NCBI RefSeq assembly: GCF_009937975.1
Contig: NZ_AP018441.1
Location: 434,001 to 498,000, forward strand
Length of the DNA: 64,000 nt
Source: Undibacterium sp. YM2
GTDB taxonomy: Bacteria; Pseudomonadota; Gammaproteobacteria; Burkholderiales; Burkholderiaceae_D
Reading direction: 5' to 3'
The translations under genes and the position numbers were made by a program. This document shows positions 9,459 through 19,043 of this stretch, one piece after another. Under the pieces are notes generated by a model. That model was not told where the DNA came from. It did no database searches and worked only from the letters and a program-made list of their open reading frames with translations. Positions within the stretch are counted from its first letter, which is position 1. Each line of letters starts with the position of its first letter.

Positions 9459-10292
9459 ATGGGACAGAAGATACATCCAACCGGTTTTCGTTTGGCAGTA
9501 ACACGTAACTGGTCTTCCCGCTGGTATGCAGGCAATGGTAACTTTGCCTCCATGCTCGGCGAAGATCTGAAAGTACGTGAGTACCTGAAGAAAAAACTGA
9601 AAAACGCGTCTGTAGGCCGCATCGTTATTGAGCGTCCTGCTAAAAATGCACGCATCACGATATACAGCTCCCGTCCAGGCGTTGTGATCGGTAAAAAAGG
9701 CGAAGACATTGAAGTATTGAAAGCTGACTTGTCCAAATTGATGGGCGTGCCTGTGCATGTCAACATCGAAGAGATCCGCAAGCCAGAAATCGATGCACAA
9801 TTGATCGCTGATTCTATCGCTCAGCAACTGGAAAAACGCATCATGTTCCGCCGCGCCATGAAACGTGCGATGCAAAATGCAATGCGTTTGGGCGCTCAAG
9901 GTATCAAGATCATGTCTGGTGGTCGTTTGAACGGTATCGAGATCGCACGTAAAGAATGGTATCGCGAAGGCCGTGTGCCTCTGCATACTCTGCGTGCTGA
10001 CATCGATTACGGCTTTGGCGAAGCATCCACAACTTACGGCATCATTGGTGTCAAAGTTTGGGTCTACAAAGGCGATCGTTTGGCAAATGGCGATGCGCCT
10101 GTTATCGAAGCGACACCGGAAGACGACAAAAAACGTCGTGGTCCACGTCGTGATGATGGCAAGCCAAACAGCCGTCCACGCGCCAAGCGTCCAGAAGGAC
10201 AAACACCGACGACCGGCGCAGCAGCCCCGGCAGCCAAGCGCGTACGCGCCAAAGCTGACGCTGCAGCACCGGCTGAGAAAGCAGGAGAATAA
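9459..10292 (+). CDS. rpsC: 30S ribosomal protein S3
   Basis: S3 forms part of the mRNA entry channel and has helicase-like activity with S4 and S5. The 277-residue product begins [12 protein letters not shown] and contains the KH-domain GxxG-type loop ([11 protein letters not shown]). After the conserved core there is a long Ala/Lys/Pro/Arg-rich tail (roughly residues 215-277), common in Burkholderiales and absent from shorter E. coli-type S3. Confidence 0.96.
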   Translation: MGQKIHPTGFRLAVTRNWSSRWYAGNGNFASMLGEDLKVREYLKKKLKNASVGRIVIERPAKNARITIYSSRPGVVIGKKGEDIEVLKADLSKLMGVPVHVNIEEIRKPEIDAQLIADSIAQQLEKRIMFRRAMKRAMQNAMRLGAQGIKIMSGGRLNGIEIARKEWYREGRVPLHTLRADIDYGFGEASTTYGIIGVKVWVYKGDRLANGDAPVIEATPEDDKKRRGPRRDDGKPNSRPRAKRPEGQTPTTGAAAPAAKRVRAKADAAAPAEKAGE

Positions 10293-10294
10293 TC

Positions 10295-10714
10295 ATGCTG
10301 CAACCAGCACGCAGAAAATATCGCAAGGAACAGAAAGGCCGTAACAAGGGTATCTCGCATACTCGTGGTACAGCAGTTTCCTTCGGTGAGTTTGGCTTGA
10401 AGGCAGTTGGTCGTGGTCGTATCACAGCGCGTCAGATTGAAGCAGCGCGTCGTGCAATGACACGTCACATCAAACGTGGTGGCCGTATCTGGATCCGCGT
10501 TTTCCCGGACAAGCCAATTTCCCAGAAACCAGCGGAAGTCCGTATGGGTAATGGTAAAGGTAATCCTGAGTACTACGTTGCCGAGATTCAACCAGGCAAA
10601 ATGCTGTACGAAATGGATGGTGTCGATGAGACGCTGGCACGCGAAGCGTTCCGCTTGGCTGCAGCTAAATTGCCGCTGTTGACTACGTTCGTCGTCCGTC
10701 AAGTCGGCCAATAA
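10295..10714 (+). CDS. rplP: 50S ribosomal protein L16
   Basis: L16 binds near the A site of the large subunit and helps place the tRNA acceptor arm. The 139-residue product begins [15 protein letters not shown] and contains [15 protein letters not shown] and the [13 protein letters not shown] loop. It follows rpsC by two bases and precedes rpmC by twelve. Confidence 0.97.
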   Translation: MLQPARRKYRKEQKGRNKGISHTRGTAVSFGEFGLKAVGRGRITARQIEAARRAMTRHIKRGGRIWIRVFPDKPISQKPAEVRMGNGKGNPEYYVAEIQPGKMLYEMDGVDETLAREAFRLAAAKLPLLTTFVVRQVGQ

Positions 10715-10726
10715 TAGGAGTTGTAA

Positions 10727-10918
10727 ATGAAAGTATCTGAACTCCAAGGTAAGGATCAGGCGGCTTTGACTAAAGAACTGAATGAATTGTTGAAGGCCCA
10801 GTTCAGCCTGCGTATGCAAATCGCTACTCAGCAACTGACTAACACTTCTCAATTGAAGAAAGTTCGTCGTGACATCGCACGTGTGAAAACCGTCATGAAC
10901 CAGAAGGATGCCAAATAA
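10727..10918 (+). CDS. rpmC: 50S ribosomal protein L29
   Basis: L29 is a small two-helix protein at the tunnel exit beside L23. The 63-residue product begins [18 protein letters not shown] and contains [16 protein letters not shown] followed by the basic [10 protein letters not shown] segment. An AGGAG ribosome site lies upstream. Its stop codon shares one base with the rpsQ start (TAATG). Confidence 0.95.
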   Translation: MKVSELQGKDQAALTKELNELLKAQFSLRMQIATQQLTNTSQLKKVRRDIARVKTVMNQKDAK

Positions 10919-11190
10919 TGAACGATCAAGTTAAAGTCGCACTGAAGCGCACATTGATTGGCAAGGTTGTTTCCGACAAGATGGACAAAACCGTAACAGT
11001 GGTTGTTGAACGTCACGTCAAGCATCCTTTGTATGGCAAGATCATCGTTCGTACTGCAAAGTACCATGCACACGATGAAGCAAACCAGGCAAAGGCTGGC
11101 GACACCGTTGAAATTCAAGAAGGTCGTCCTATTTCCAAGACTAAAGCTTGGACAGTGACACGTGTGGTTCAAGTCGCACAAGTAGTATAA
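10918..11190 (+). CDS. rpsQ: 30S ribosomal protein S17
   Basis: S17 is an OB-fold protein that binds 16S rRNA early in assembly. The 90-residue product contains the core [19 protein letters not shown] and the [16 protein letters not shown] motif. Its ATG overlaps the rpmC stop by one base. It closes the S10 cluster; a promoter and leader hairpin follow before rplN. Confidence 0.96.
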   Translation: MNDQVKVALKRTLIGKVVSDKMDKTVTVVVERHVKHPLYGKIIVRTAKYHAHDEANQAKAGDTVEIQEGRPISKTKAWTVTRVVQVAQVV

Positions 11191-11195
11191 ATTTA

Positions 11196-11224
11196 TTGCA
11201 CAAAAAGTTTTTTGGTGTAATAAT
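11196..11224 (+). promoter_or_regulatory. Candidate promoter of the spc operon (rplN onward)
   Basis: -35 TTGCAC (11196-11201) and, 17 bases on, AATAAT (11219-11224) preceded by TGT, an extended -10; read one base earlier, TAATAA gives a 16-base spacer. It lies in the 239-base gap between rpsQ and rplN, directly before a stable hairpin. Confidence 0.6.
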
Positions 11225-11228
11225 GATG

Positions 11229-11261
11229 GGCTGTCATTTGCAAAGTATGCGAGTGGCAGCC
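11229..11261 (+). promoter_or_regulatory. 13-bp leader hairpin of the spc operon
   Basis: Bases 11229-11241 (GGCTGTCATTTGC) pair completely with 11249-11261 (GCGAGTGGCAGCC) if three G-U pairs are allowed, around a 7-base loop. G-U pairs in place of mismatches suggest selection on RNA structure. No T run follows, so this is not an intrinsic terminator. The first seven pairs, including one U-G, are identical to those of the hairpin at 5754-5787. Confidence 0.6.
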
Positions 11262-11429
11262 TAAATGTCTTTCATAACGCCCTCTTGTTGTGAAAGTGGT
11301 TAAAAAATCGTCCACCTAATCAGTTGGCTCGTGCATTGTAGGTTATGTAGGGGTTAGCTGGCGGGACCAAGACTGACTACAAATTTGCATTGTGCAAGTT
11401 GTGTGGATTAAGTTGGGAAAGAGAACATT

Positions 11430-11798
11430 ATGATTCAAACAGAAAGCCGGCTGGAAGTGGCTGACAACACTGGTGCGCGCGAAGTTTTGTGCATTAAAGT
11501 GTTGGGCGGTTCCAAGCGTCGTTATGCGGGTATTGGTGACGTAATCAAAGTCACTGTTAAGTCTGCTGCTCCGCGCGGTCGTGTAAAAAAAGGTGAAATT
11601 TACAACGCCGTTGTCGTGAGGACAGCTAAGGGTGTTCGTCGTCAAGATGGCTCGTTGGTCAAATTTGATGGCAATGCTGCAGTATTGTTGAATGCAAAAC
11701 TTGAGCCTATCGGTACTCGTATTTTCGGCCCAGTAACACGCGAACTGCGTACTGAGCGCTTCATGAAAATCGTGTCCCTGGCTCCAGAAGTGCTGTAA
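11430..11798 (+). CDS. rplN: 50S ribosomal protein L14
   Basis: L14 forms an intersubunit bridge to 16S helix 44 and is the anchor for RsfS. The 122-residue product begins [18 protein letters not shown] and contains [14 protein letters not shown] and the end [23 protein letters not shown] ribosome site precedes the ATG. It is the first gene of the spc operon after a 239-base leader region. Confidence 0.97.
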   Translation: MIQTESRLEVADNTGAREVLCIKVLGGSKRRYAGIGDVIKVTVKSAAPRGRVKKGEIYNAVVVRTAKGVRRQDGSLVKFDGNAAVLLNAKLEPIGTRIFGPVTRELRTERFMKIVSLAPEVL

Positions 11799-11807
11799 GG
11801 GGTCGTG

Positions 11808-12122
11808 ATGAACAAAATTCGTAAAAACGACGAAGTCATCGTCTTGACGGGTAAAGACAAAGGTAAACGTGGTCAGGTGCAAGCATGCATCGATAGCGAT
11901 TACGTTGTTGTTGCAGGTATTAACGTTGCTAAAAAAGCGGTTAAACCTAACCCAATGACTGGCGCAGTAGGTGGCATCGTGGATAAAGTGATGCCGATTC
12001 ATGTGTCGAATGTTGCATTGTTCAATGCAGCGTCTGGCAAAGCAGACCGTGTAGGCTTCAAGGTAGTGGATGGCAAGAAAGTCCGTATCTACAAGTCGAC
12101 TGGCGAAGTTGTGAAGGCATAA
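11808..12122 (+). CDS. rplX: 50S ribosomal protein L24
   Basis: L24 is an assembly initiator that binds 23S rRNA domain I with a KOW motif ([10 protein letters not shown], about residues 15-24). The product has 104 residues. The ATG at 11808 is chosen over the GTG one codon earlier because AAGGGG then sits five bases upstream. rplE follows after four bases. Confidence 0.95.
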   Translation: MNKIRKNDEVIVLTGKDKGKRGQVQACIDSDYVVVAGINVAKKAVKPNPMTGAVGGIVDKVMPIHVSNVALFNAASGKADRVGFKVVDGKKVRIYKSTGEVVKA

Positions 12123-12126
12123 CATC

Positions 12127-12666
12127 ATGGCCCGTCTACAAGCAATATATAAAGATAAAATCGTTGGTGAACTGACTGAAAAGTACGCTTACAAGTCAGT
12201 CATGGAAGTTCCACGCATCTTGAAAATCACCCTGAACATGGGTTTGTCTGAAGCAATCGCAGACAAAAAGATTATTGAGCATGCAGTTGGCGACCTCACC
12301 AAGATCGCTGGTCAAAAACCAGTAGTTACCAAAGCTCGCAAAGCGATCGCTGGTTTTAAAATCCGTGAAGGCTACCCAATTGGTTGTATGGTAACTTTGC
12401 GTGGCGCTCAGATGTATGAATTCCTGGATCGTTTCATCACTGTGGCCCTGCCACGTGTACGTGACTTCCGTGGTGTTTCTGGTCGTGCGTTTGATGGTCG
12501 TGGTAACTACAACATCGGTGTCAAGGAACAGATCATTTTCCCTGAAATCGAATACGACAAGATCGACGCCTTGCGTGGTATGAACATCTCTATCACGACA
12601 ACAGCAAAGACCGACGAAGAAGCGAAAGCACTCCTCGCCGCATTTAAATTTCCGTTCAGAAACTGA
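12127..12666 (+). CDS. rplE: 50S ribosomal protein L5
   Basis: L5 binds 5S rRNA and contacts P-site tRNA and S13. The 179-residue product begins [16 protein letters not shown] and contains [16 protein letters not shown] and [15 protein letters not shown], typical of the family. In E. coli the rplE start is where S8 represses the spc operon; no matching structure was identified here. Confidence 0.97.
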   Translation: MARLQAIYKDKIVGELTEKYAYKSVMEVPRILKITLNMGLSEAIADKKIIEHAVGDLTKIAGQKPVVTKARKAIAGFKIREGYPIGCMVTLRGAQMYEFLDRFITVALPRVRDFRGVSGRAFDGRGNYNIGVKEQIIFPEIEYDKIDALRGMNISITTTAKTDEEAKALLAAFKFPFRN

Positions 12667-12673
12667 GGTCGCC

Positions 12674-12979
12674 ATGGCAAAATTGGCACTGATTAATCGT
12701 GAGCAAAAGCGTGCAGATCTGGTGAAGAAATTCGCTGGCAAGCGCGCCGAATTGAAGGCCATCATTGATGACCAATCAAAAACTGAAGAAGAGCGTTATG
12801 TTGCTCGTCTGAAGTTGCAGGCTTTGCCACGTAATTCCAATCCGACCCGTCAGCGTAACCGCTGCACTTTGACAGGTCGCCCACGTGGCACATTCCGTAA
12901 ATTCGGTTTGGGCCGTATTAAACTCCGTGAAGTCGCCATGCGTGGTGAAATCCCGGGTATGACTAAAGCCAGCTGGTAA
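12674..12979 (+). CDS. rpsN: 30S ribosomal protein S14 (zinc-free type)
   Basis: S14 lies in the head of the small subunit near S3 and S10. The 101-residue length and the single cysteine in [11 protein letters not shown] show the zinc-independent (C-minus) form usual in proteobacteria, rather than the 61-residue zinc form. The C-terminal [19 protein letters not shown] is diagnostic. Confidence 0.96.
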   Translation: MAKLALINREQKRADLVKKFAGKRAELKAIIDDQSKTEEERYVARLKLQALPRNSNPTRQRNRCTLTGRPRGTFRKFGLGRIKLREVAMRGEIPGMTKASW

Positions 12980-12993
12980 TAGGAGAATAAGCA

Positions 12994-13389
12994 ATGAGTA
13001 TGAGCGATCCTATCGCCGATATGCTGACCCGCATCCGTAACGCACAAGTTGTTCAAAAAACTGTCGTCGCGATGCCGTCTTCCAAAGTAAAGATCGCAAT
13101 CGCGAACGTACTGAAAGACGAAGGTTACATTGAAGATTTCGCAGTTTCTGAAACTGCAGGTAAGTCCGAATTGAAAATCGGCTTGAAATATTACGCAGGA
13201 CGTCCTGTGATTGAACGCTTGGAACGTGTATCACGTCCAGGTCTCCGTATTTACAAAGGTAAAGACGAGATCCCAAGTGTCATGAACGGTTTGGGAGTGG
13301 CGATCGTTTCCACACCAAAAGGCGTTATGACTGACCGCAAAGCGCGCGCAACCGGTGTCGGTGGCGAAGTGATTTGCTACGTCGCCTAA
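12994..13389 (+). CDS. rpsH: 30S ribosomal protein S8
   Basis: S8 binds the central domain of 16S rRNA and in E. coli represses the spc operon. The 131-residue product contains [14 protein letters not shown] at the start and the end [22 protein letters not shown]. The ATG at 12994 lies eight bases after AGGAG; a second in-frame ATG at 13000 cannot be excluded. Confidence 0.96.
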   Translation: MSMSDPIADMLTRIRNAQVVQKTVVAMPSSKVKIAIANVLKDEGYIEDFAVSETAGKSELKIGLKYYAGRPVIERLERVSRPGLRIYKGKDEIPSVMNGLGVAIVSTPKGVMTDRKARATGVGGEVICYVA

Positions 13390-13399
13390 GGAGTGAAAG

Positions 13400-13933
13400 A
13401 TGTCTCGAGTAGGTAAGATGCCAATCGCTTTGCCGGCAGGTGCTGAAGTCACCATTTCGACAGAGCAGATTACAATTAAAGGCCCACAGGGCGTGTTGTC
13501 TCAAGCCTTGAACGGCCTGGTGACAATTGCGAACGACAATGGCACTTTGAGTTTTTCCCCAGCTAATGATGGTCGTGAAGCCAATGCGATGAGCGGTACC
13601 CTGCGTGCCCTGGTCAACAATATGGTTAACGGCGTCACTAAAGGTTTCGAAAAGAAACTGAACTTGGTCGGCGTTGGTTACAAAGCGCAAGCACAAGGCG
13701 ACAAATTGAATTTGTCTCTTGGTTTCTCGCACCCTGTTGTTCACGCAATGCCAGCTGGCGTTACATGCGCAACACCAACTCCAACTGAAATCCTGATCAA
13801 AGGGATTGATAAACAAAAAGTTGGTCAGGTTGCTGCTGAAGTTCGTGCATACCGCAGTCCAGAGCCTTATAAAGGCAAAGGCGTTCGCTATGCGGACGAA
13901 GTGGTTGTGATTAAAGAAACCAAGAAGAAGTAA
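13400..13933 (+). CDS. rplF: 50S ribosomal protein L6
   Basis: L6 lies near the sarcin-ricin loop and supports factor binding. The 177-residue product begins [12 protein letters not shown] and has two repeats of the L6 fold, ending with [17 protein letters not shown]. The ATG follows GGAG. rplR starts 12 bases after the stop codon. Confidence 0.97.
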   Translation: MSRVGKMPIALPAGAEVTISTEQITIKGPQGVLSQALNGLVTIANDNGTLSFSPANDGREANAMSGTLRALVNNMVNGVTKGFEKKLNLVGVGYKAQAQGDKLNLSLGFSHPVVHAMPAGVTCATPTPTEILIKGIDKQKVGQVAAEVRAYRSPEPYKGKGVRYADEVVVIKETKKK

Positions 13934-13945
13934 TAGGGGTTGACG

Positions 13946-14308
13946 ATGGACAAGAAACAATCACGTCTGCGCCGCGCACGTCAAACCCGTGCCAAGATCG
14001 CAGAACTCAAAGTGAACCGCCTGGCCGTGCATCGCACAAACCTGCACATCTATGCAAACATCATTGGCCCAGACGCCAAAGTGTTGGCATCTGCCTCTAC
14101 CGTAGAAGCAGAAGTACGTGCAGAGTTGGCTGGCAAGTCTGGTGCAGGCGGCAACGCTGCTGCAGCAAGCTTGATCGGCAAGCGTGTTGCAGAGAAGGCA
14201 ATCAAAGCAGGGGTTACCGAAGTTGCGTTTGACCGCTCCGGTTTCCGTTACCACGGTCGCATCAAGGCGCTTGCAGAAGCTGCCCGTGAAGCTGGCTTGA
14301 AGTTCTAA
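13946..14308 (+). CDS. rplR: 50S ribosomal protein L18
   Basis: L18 binds 5S rRNA together with L5. The 120-residue product begins [17 protein letters not shown], and its C-terminal [24 protein letters not shown] is diagnostic. The ATG at 13946 is preferred over a TTG two codons upstream, with a GGGG ribosome site at normal distance. Confidence 0.96.
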   Translation: MDKKQSRLRRARQTRAKIAELKVNRLAVHRTNLHIYANIIGPDAKVLASASTVEAEVRAELAGKSGAGGNAAAASLIGKRVAEKAIKAGVTEVAFDRSGFRYHGRIKALAEAAREAGLKF

Positions 14309-14320
14309 GGAAAATTTGTC

Positions 14321-14839
14321 ATGGCAAAAATGCAAGCAAAAACAGCAGCCGACAAGCCGGATGATGGCATGCGCGAAAAAATGATCGCGATCAACCGCGT
14401 GACCAAAGTGGTCAAGGGTGGTCGTATCATGGGTTTCGCAGCGCTGACAGTCGTAGGTGACGGCGATGGCCGTATCGGTATGGGCAAAGGGAAATCGAAA
14501 GAGGTTCCAGTTGCTGTACAAAAAGCGATGGAAGAAGCACGTCGCAAGATGATCAAAGTGACTTTGAAGAACGGTACTCTGCAGCACACCGTTACTGGCA
14601 AGCACGGCGCGTCTTCCGTCATGATTTCTCCAGCAAAAGAAGGTACTGGCGTTATCGCTGGTGGTCCAATGCGCGCGATTTTTGAAGTAATGGGTATTGT
14701 AAACGTCGTGGCGAAATCCAACGGCTCCACAAACCCTTACAACATGGTTCGTGCAACTTTGAACGGTTTGGCCAAGATGAGTACTCCATCTGAAATCGCT
14801 GCAAAGCGTGGCAAAACTGTTGAAGAAATTCTCGGTTAA
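14321..14839 (+). CDS. rpsE: 30S ribosomal protein S5
   Basis: S5 forms the mRNA entry channel with S3 and S4 and affects fidelity. The 172-residue product has the N-terminal dsRNA-binding-like domain ([18 protein letters not shown]) and the C-terminal half with [14 protein letters not shown] short extra N-terminus (about 15 residues before [13 protein letters not shown]) is usual in betaproteobacteria. Confidence 0.97.
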   Translation: MAKMQAKTAADKPDDGMREKMIAINRVTKVVKGGRIMGFAALTVVGDGDGRIGMGKGKSKEVPVAVQKAMEEARRKMIKVTLKNGTLQHTVTGKHGASSVMISPAKEGTGVIAGGPMRAIFEVMGIVNVVAKSNGSTNPYNMVRATLNGLAKMSTPSEIAAKRGKTVEEILG

Positions 14840-14849
14840 GGAGCACCTC

Positions 14850-15029
14850 ATGTCTAAGACAGTAAAAGTGCAATTGGTTAAAGGTTTGATCGGCACACGC
14901 CAGGATCACCGTGCAACTGTACGTGGCCTGGGTCTGCGTCGCGTCAATTCAGTTTCTGAATTGGAAGACACACCGGCAGTACGTGGCATGATCAATAAAG
15001 TCTCGTATCTTGTGAAGGTTGTATCGTAA
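14850..15029 (+). CDS. rpmD: 50S ribosomal protein L30
   Basis: L30 is a small accessory large-subunit protein, absent from several bacterial lineages. The 59-residue product begins [18 protein letters not shown] and contains [12 protein letters not shown]. The ATG at 14850 follows AAGGAG; the 14 codons upstream overlap rpsE and are not conserved. Confidence 0.95.
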   Translation: MSKTVKVQLVKGLIGTRQDHRATVRGLGLRRVNSVSELEDTPAVRGMINKVSYLVKVVS

Positions 15030-15057
15030 GCCGTTTGGTTTGCGATCGGAGCAAATT

Positions 15058-15489
15058 ATGGAATTGAATACAATCCAGCCAGCAGATGGCGCAAAACACT
15101 ACAAACGTCGTGTTGGTCGCGGTATCGGCTCAGGCTTAGGTAAAACAGCGGGTCGCGGTCATAAAGGCCAAAAATCCCGTTCAGGCGGCTTTCATAAAGT
15201 CGGTTTTGAAGGCGGTCAGATGCCTCTGCAACGTCGTTTGCCAAAACGTGGTTTCAAATCACTGGCAACACCATACAAAGCAGAAGTTCGCCTGACAGAT
15301 CTGGAAAACCTGCCAGTCACAGAGATCGACGTTTTGGCTTTGAAACAAGCTGGCGTAGTTTCTGAGCTCGCACGTGTAGTCCGTGTGATCTTGTCTGGTG
15401 CTATCACCAAGAAAGTTTCTTTGAACGGCTTGATCGTCACTAAAGGCGCTAAAGCTGCAATCGAAGCTGCTGGTGGCACAATCGCTTAA
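15058..15489 (+). CDS. rplO: 50S ribosomal protein L15
   Basis: L15 is a late assembly protein with an extended basic N-terminal arm. The 143-residue product begins [18 protein letters not shown] and has the Gly/Arg-rich segment [20 protein letters not shown]. The ATG at 15058 follows a GGAG site. secY starts 25 bases after the stop. Confidence 0.96.
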   Translation: MELNTIQPADGAKHYKRRVGRGIGSGLGKTAGRGHKGQKSRSGGFHKVGFEGGQMPLQRRLPKRGFKSLATPYKAEVRLTDLENLPVTEIDVLALKQAGVVSELARVVRVILSGAITKKVSLNGLIVTKGAKAAIEAAGGTIA

Positions 15490-15514
15490 TTCAAGCAGAC
15501 AACCGGAGCATTAA

Positions 15515-16852
15515 TTGGCAACATCTCCACAACAAGCTAAAAGTGCTGCAAGCGGGTTTCCCTGGGGGCGACTCTGGTTCTTGCTGGCGGCACTGGTTGT
15601 CTACAGGATTGGTGCACATGTTCCTGTACCGGGTATAGACGCCAAAGTGCTGGAAGACATGTTCAAACAGAACCAGGGTGGTTTGCTGGGTATGTTCAAT
15701 ATGTTCTCTGGTGGCGCGATGCAAAGATTCACTGTATTCGCCCTGGGTATCATGCCGTATATCTCTGCGTCGATCATCATGCAATTGATGTCGATAGTCT
15801 CTCCTCAGCTGGAAGCGCTCAAAAAAGAGGGCGAGTCCGGTCGTAGAAAGATTACGCAATTTACACGTTATGGCACTGTGGTTCTGGCCTTAATCGAAAG
15901 TTACTTTATCGCATTTGGTCTGGAAGGTCAGGCCGGTCTGGTACTTGATCCTGGCATGGCATTTCGTCTGACGACGGTATTGTCGCTGGTGACAGGCACC
16001 ATGTTCCTGATGTGGTTGGGTGAGCAAATCACTGAGCGCGGTCTGGGAAATGGTATCTCCATCATCATTTTCGCCGGTATCGCAGCAGGTTTGCCTGGTG
16101 GCCTGAGTAATCTGTTTGAGCTGGTACGTACCGGTCAAATGGGTAACTTCGCTGCACTGGTTATCTGTGTTGTTGTACCTGCAGTAACGTTTGCGGTAGT
16201 GTATGTCGAGCGTGGTCAGCGCAAGATCCTGGTGAATTATGCAAAACGTCAGGTTGGTAACAAGATTTACGGTGGTCAAAGCAGTCATTTGCCACTGAAG
16301 CTGAATATGGCTGGTGTTATTCCTCCTATTTTTGCTTCGTCGATTATCTTGTTCCCGGCGACGATTACCAGCTGGTTTACCAAGGGTGCAGAGTCTTCTA
16401 CAAGTGGTTTCATCACTTTCCTGAAGGACCTGGCAGCGTCGATGGCGCCTGGTGAACCAATACACGCTTTGTTGTATGCAATAGCGATCATTTTCTTCTG
16501 CTTTTTCTATACCGCCTTGGTATTCAATAGCAAGGAAACCGCAGATAACTTGAAGAAGAGCGGTGCTTTTGTTCCCGGGATACGTCCAGGTGACCAGACC
16601 GCACGCTATATCGACAAGATATTGATGCGTTTGACGCTGGCAGGTGCGATTTACATTACGCTGGTTTGTCTGTTGCCAGAATTTTTGATTGCGAAGTGGA
16701 AAGTACCATTTTATTTTGGCGGAACGTCTCTGCTGATTATCGTGGTGGTGACCATGGACTTTATGGCGCAGGTACAGAACTATGTGATGTCCCAGCAATA
16801 TGAATCGCTTCTTCGTAAAGCAAATTTCAAGGGCGGGATTCCTTCAAGGTAA
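15515..16852 (+). CDS. secY: Protein translocase subunit SecY (TTG start)
   Basis: SecY is the ten-helix channel of the SecYEG translocon in the inner membrane. The 445-residue product has the first helix and plug-side segment [25 protein letters not shown] and the cytoplasmic loops that contact SecA and the ribosome ([17 protein letters not shown]). The start is a TTG at 15515 with GGAG six bases upstream; the next in-frame ATG, near residue 49, would delete helix 1. The gene is in the spc operon between rplO and infA. Confidence 0.95.
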   Translation: MATSPQQAKSAASGFPWGRLWFLLAALVVYRIGAHVPVPGIDAKVLEDMFKQNQGGLLGMFNMFSGGAMQRFTVFALGIMPYISASIIMQLMSIVSPQLEALKKEGESGRRKITQFTRYGTVVLALIESYFIAFGLEGQAGLVLDPGMAFRLTTVLSLVTGTMFLMWLGEQITERGLGNGISIIIFAGIAAGLPGGLSNLFELVRTGQMGNFAALVICVVVPAVTFAVVYVERGQRKILVNYAKRQVGNKIYGGQSSHLPLKLNMAGVIPPIFASSIILFPATITSWFTKGAESSTSGFITFLKDLAASMAPGEPIHALLYAIAIIFFCFFYTALVFNSKETADNLKKSGAFVPGIRPGDQTARYIDKILMRLTLAGAIYITLVCLLPEFLIAKWKVPFYFGGTSLLIIVVVTMDFMAQVQNYVMSQQYESLLRKANFKGGIPSR

Positions 16853-16875
16853 TCACCCAGGGGACAGCAGATCGA

Positions 16876-17094
16876 ATGGCAAAAGACGACGTTATACAGA
16901 TGCAGGGCGAGATTCTTGAGAATCTTCCGAATGCAACATTTCGAGTTAAGTTGGAAAACGGGCATGTTGTACTTGGCCATATTTCCGGGAAGATGCGGAT
17001 GAACTATATCCGTATCCTTCCAGGTGATAAGGTGACAGTGGAATTGACGCCTTATGATTTGAGCCGGGCGCGAATAGTGTTCCGTACCAAGTAA
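16876..17094 (+). CDS. infA: Translation initiation factor IF-1
   Basis: IF-1 is an OB-fold protein that occupies the A site during initiation. The 72-residue product ([15 protein letters not shown], ending ARIVFRTK) is standard length. It sits between secY and rpmJ. Burkholderiales often carry a second infA elsewhere. Confidence 0.97.
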   Translation: MAKDDVIQMQGEILENLPNATFRVKLENGHVVLGHISGKMRMNYIRILPGDKVTVELTPYDLSRARIVFRTK

Positions 17095-17127
17095 ATTTAA
17101 AATGAACTAGAAGGAAAGAGGGCAAAA

Positions 17128-17241
17128 ATGAAAGTTCTCGCATCAGTTAAGCGGATCTGCCGCAACTGCAAAATCATCAAGCGCAAGGGTGTTGTTCGTG
17201 TTATTTGCACAGAACCACGCCATAAGCAGCGCCAAGGTTAA
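17128..17241 (+). CDS. rpmJ: 50S ribosomal protein L36 (zinc type)
   Basis: A 37-residue protein that completes the large subunit. It begins [16 protein letters not shown]; the zinc ribbon ligands Cys11, Cys14, Cys27 and His32 (CRNC, CTEPRH) are all present, so this is the zinc-binding form. An AAGGAAAGAGG ribosome site precedes the ATG. Confidence 0.95.
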   Translation: MKVLASVKRICRNCKIIKRKGVVRVICTEPRHKQRQG

Positions 17242-17268
17242 TTAACGTTATTGAACGAGGAATAACGA

Positions 17269-17634
17269 ATGGCACGTATCGCAGGGGTTAATATCCCAAA
17301 TCATCAGCATACCGTAATCGGCTTGACAGCCATCTATGGTATTGGCCGTCCACGCGCACAGAAAATCTGTGACGCAACAGGTGTTTTGACCAATAAAAAG
17401 GTTAAAGATCTGGATGACAACGAACTCGAGAAGCTTCGCGACGAAATCGGTAAATTTATCGTCGAAGGCGACTTGCGTCGTGAACTCTCCATGAACATCA
17501 AACGTTTGATGGACCTGGGTTGCTACCGTGGCCTGCGTCATCGTAAAGGTTTGCCTGTCCGTGGCCAACGCACACGTACAAATGCGCGTACTCGCAAGGG
17601 TCCACGTAAAGCAGCGCAATCTTTGAAGAAATAA
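17269..17634 (+). CDS. rpsM: 30S ribosomal protein S13
   Basis: S13 lies at the top of the 30S head and forms bridges to L5 and L31. The 121-residue product begins [20 protein letters not shown] and ends in the basic tail [19 protein letters not shown] that reaches tRNA. It opens the alpha group (rpsM-rpsK), which continues to a terminator at 18158. Confidence 0.97.
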   Translation: MARIAGVNIPNHQHTVIGLTAIYGIGRPRAQKICDATGVLTNKKVKDLDDNELEKLRDEIGKFIVEGDLRRELSMNIKRLMDLGCYRGLRHRKGLPVRGQRTRTNARTRKGPRKAAQSLKK

Positions 17635-17665
17635 TCCAGGCTAGCCCGGATCCAAGGAAAACATT

Positions 17666-18070
17666 ATGGCAAAAGCTCAAAATAACGCTGCAGCAGCACG
17701 TGCGCGTAAGAAAGTTAAAAAGAACGTTGCAGAAGGTATCGCTCACGTTCACGCTTCTTTCAACAACACCATCATCACGATCACTGATCGTCAAGGCAAT
17801 GCGTTGTCTTGGGCAACTGCCGGTGGTGCTGGTTTTAAAGGCTCACGTAAATCTACTCCGTTTGCAGCGCAGGTTGCAGCAGAGGCAGCTGGTAAAGTGG
17901 CCGTTGAATGCGGTATCAAAAATCTGGAAGTTCGTATCAAAGGCCCAGGCCCAGGTCGCGAATCTTCAGTACGCGCTTTGAACAATCTGGGTATCAAGAT
18001 CTCCCTGATTCAAGACGTTACTCCAGTCCCACATAACGGCTGCCGCCCTCCAAAGCGTCGTCGTATCTAA
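17666..18070 (+). CDS. rpsK: 30S ribosomal protein S11
   Basis: S11 is in the platform of the small subunit. The 134-residue product has the core [18 protein letters not shown] and the C-terminal [18 protein letters not shown]. The Asn-Gly in PHNGC is the isoaspartate site known from E. coli. A perfect intrinsic terminator lies 87 bases after the stop, cutting rpsK off from rpsD. Confidence 0.97.
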   Translation: MAKAQNNAAAARARKKVKKNVAEGIAHVHASFNNTIITITDRQGNALSWATAGGAGFKGSRKSTPFAAQVAAEAAGKVAVECGIKNLEVRIKGPGPGRESSVRALNNLGIKISLIQDVTPVPHNGCRPPKRRRI

Positions 18071-18157
18071 GCTGGAACACTAGGTCGCTTTAAGTTACCT
18101 GGTCAGGCAGAATTATTCTCTGCTGGCGTTCTTGCGGAATCTCCGTTAGAATGCAGA

Positions 18158-18182
18158 CCCGCCATTTCGTTGGCGGGTTTTG
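18158..18182 (+). terminator. Intrinsic terminator between rpsK and rpsD
   Basis: CCCGCCA (18158-18164) and TGGCGGG (18171-18177) form a perfect 7-bp stem with loop TTTCGT, followed by TTTTGTG. It lies within what is usually a continuous alpha operon. Confidence 0.8.
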
Positions 18183-18217
18183 TGTTGTGGAAATTTTAGA
18201 GTAGTAATCATTTTAAT

Positions 18218-18282
18218 CAAAGGCCCAGCCTTTGTTGTTAAGACCACCGTCTGGTTGCAGGCAGATCAGACTAGCGTAGTGT
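18218..18282 (+). promoter_or_regulatory. rpsD leader: hairpin and weak promoter candidate
   Basis: Hairpin CAAAGGC (18218-18224) with GCCTTTG (18228-18234), loop CCA. Downstream, TTGCAG (18255-18260), a 16-base spacer and TAGTGT (18277-18282) could be a promoter for rpsD, needed because a terminator precedes it. The match is poor, and read-through from the spc operon may supply part of the transcription. Confidence 0.3.
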
Positions 18283-18315
18283 AGAAAACATTACGTCATT
18301 TACAAGGAAAATATC

Positions 18316-18939
18316 GTGGCACGTTATATCGGACCAAAAGCAAAACTTTCCCGTCGCGAAGGCACGGACCTGTTCTTGAAGAGCGCACGCCGCTCCCTGG
18401 ACTCCAAATGCAAACTGGACGCAAAACCAGGTCAACATGGTCGCACTTCCGGTGCTCGTACCTCTGACTTCGGTAACCAATTGCGCGAAAAGCAAAAAGT
18501 TAAACGTATGTACGGCGTTCTGGAACGTCAGTTCCGCCGCTACTTCGCTGAAGCTGACCGTCAAAAAGGCAATACAGGCGAAACACTGTTGAAATTGCTG
18601 GAATCCCGTCTGGACAACGTTGCTTACCGTATGGGCTTCGGCTCCACACGCGCTGAAGCACGCCAACTGGTCAGCCACAAAGCATTCACAGTCAACGGTA
18701 TCGTTGTTAACATCGCTTCTTACCAGGTTAAAGCTGGTGACGTAGTTGCTGTTCGTGAAAAAGCGAAAAAACAAGTTCGTATCGCTGAAGCGCTGTCCCT
18801 GGCAGAACAATCCGGCATGCCTTCATGGGTATCCGTAGATGCGAAAAAACTGGAAGGTACTTTCAAGTCCATGCCAGATCGTAGCGACATCGCTCACGAT
18901 GTCAACGAATCCCTGATCGTTGAATTGTATTCTCGTTAA
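18316..18939 (+). CDS. rpsD: 30S ribosomal protein S4 (GTG start)
   Basis: S4 initiates 30S assembly and affects fidelity; in E. coli it represses the alpha operon. The 207-residue product begins [20 protein letters not shown] and has the S4 RNA-binding domain ([14 protein letters not shown] through NGIVVNIAS). The start is a GTG with AAGGA eight bases upstream. It stands between two intrinsic terminators (18158 and 18955), so it may form a separate transcription unit. Confidence 0.96.
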   Translation: MARYIGPKAKLSRREGTDLFLKSARRSLDSKCKLDAKPGQHGRTSGARTSDFGNQLREKQKVKRMYGVLERQFRRYFAEADRQKGNTGETLLKLLESRLDNVAYRMGFGSTRAEARQLVSHKAFTVNGIVVNIASYQVKAGDVVAVREKAKKQVRIAEALSLAEQSGMPSWVSVDAKKLEGTFKSMPDRSDIAHDVNESLIVELYSR

Positions 18940-18954
18940 TATTCAAGTTTCACC

Positions 18955-18990
18955 GCCTGCCTGTTTAGCGACAGGCAGGCTTTTTTCTTT
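18955..18990 (+). terminator. Strong intrinsic terminator between rpsD and rpoA
   Basis: A perfect 10-bp stem, GCCTGCCTGT (18955-18964) with ACAGGCAGGC (18971-18980), 6-base loop, then TTTTTTCTTT. It lies only 54 bases before the rpoA start. Confidence 0.88.
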
Positions 18991-19043
18991 AATGCCGTCA
19001 GCCTTATCGGTGTAACGAACCGAGGGTATTGAAAAGGACATTC

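Noticed and set aside
8844..10202. 452-codon leftward open frame opposite rpsS, rplV and rpsC
   Set aside because: Antisense shadow spanning three well-supported ribosomal protein genes.
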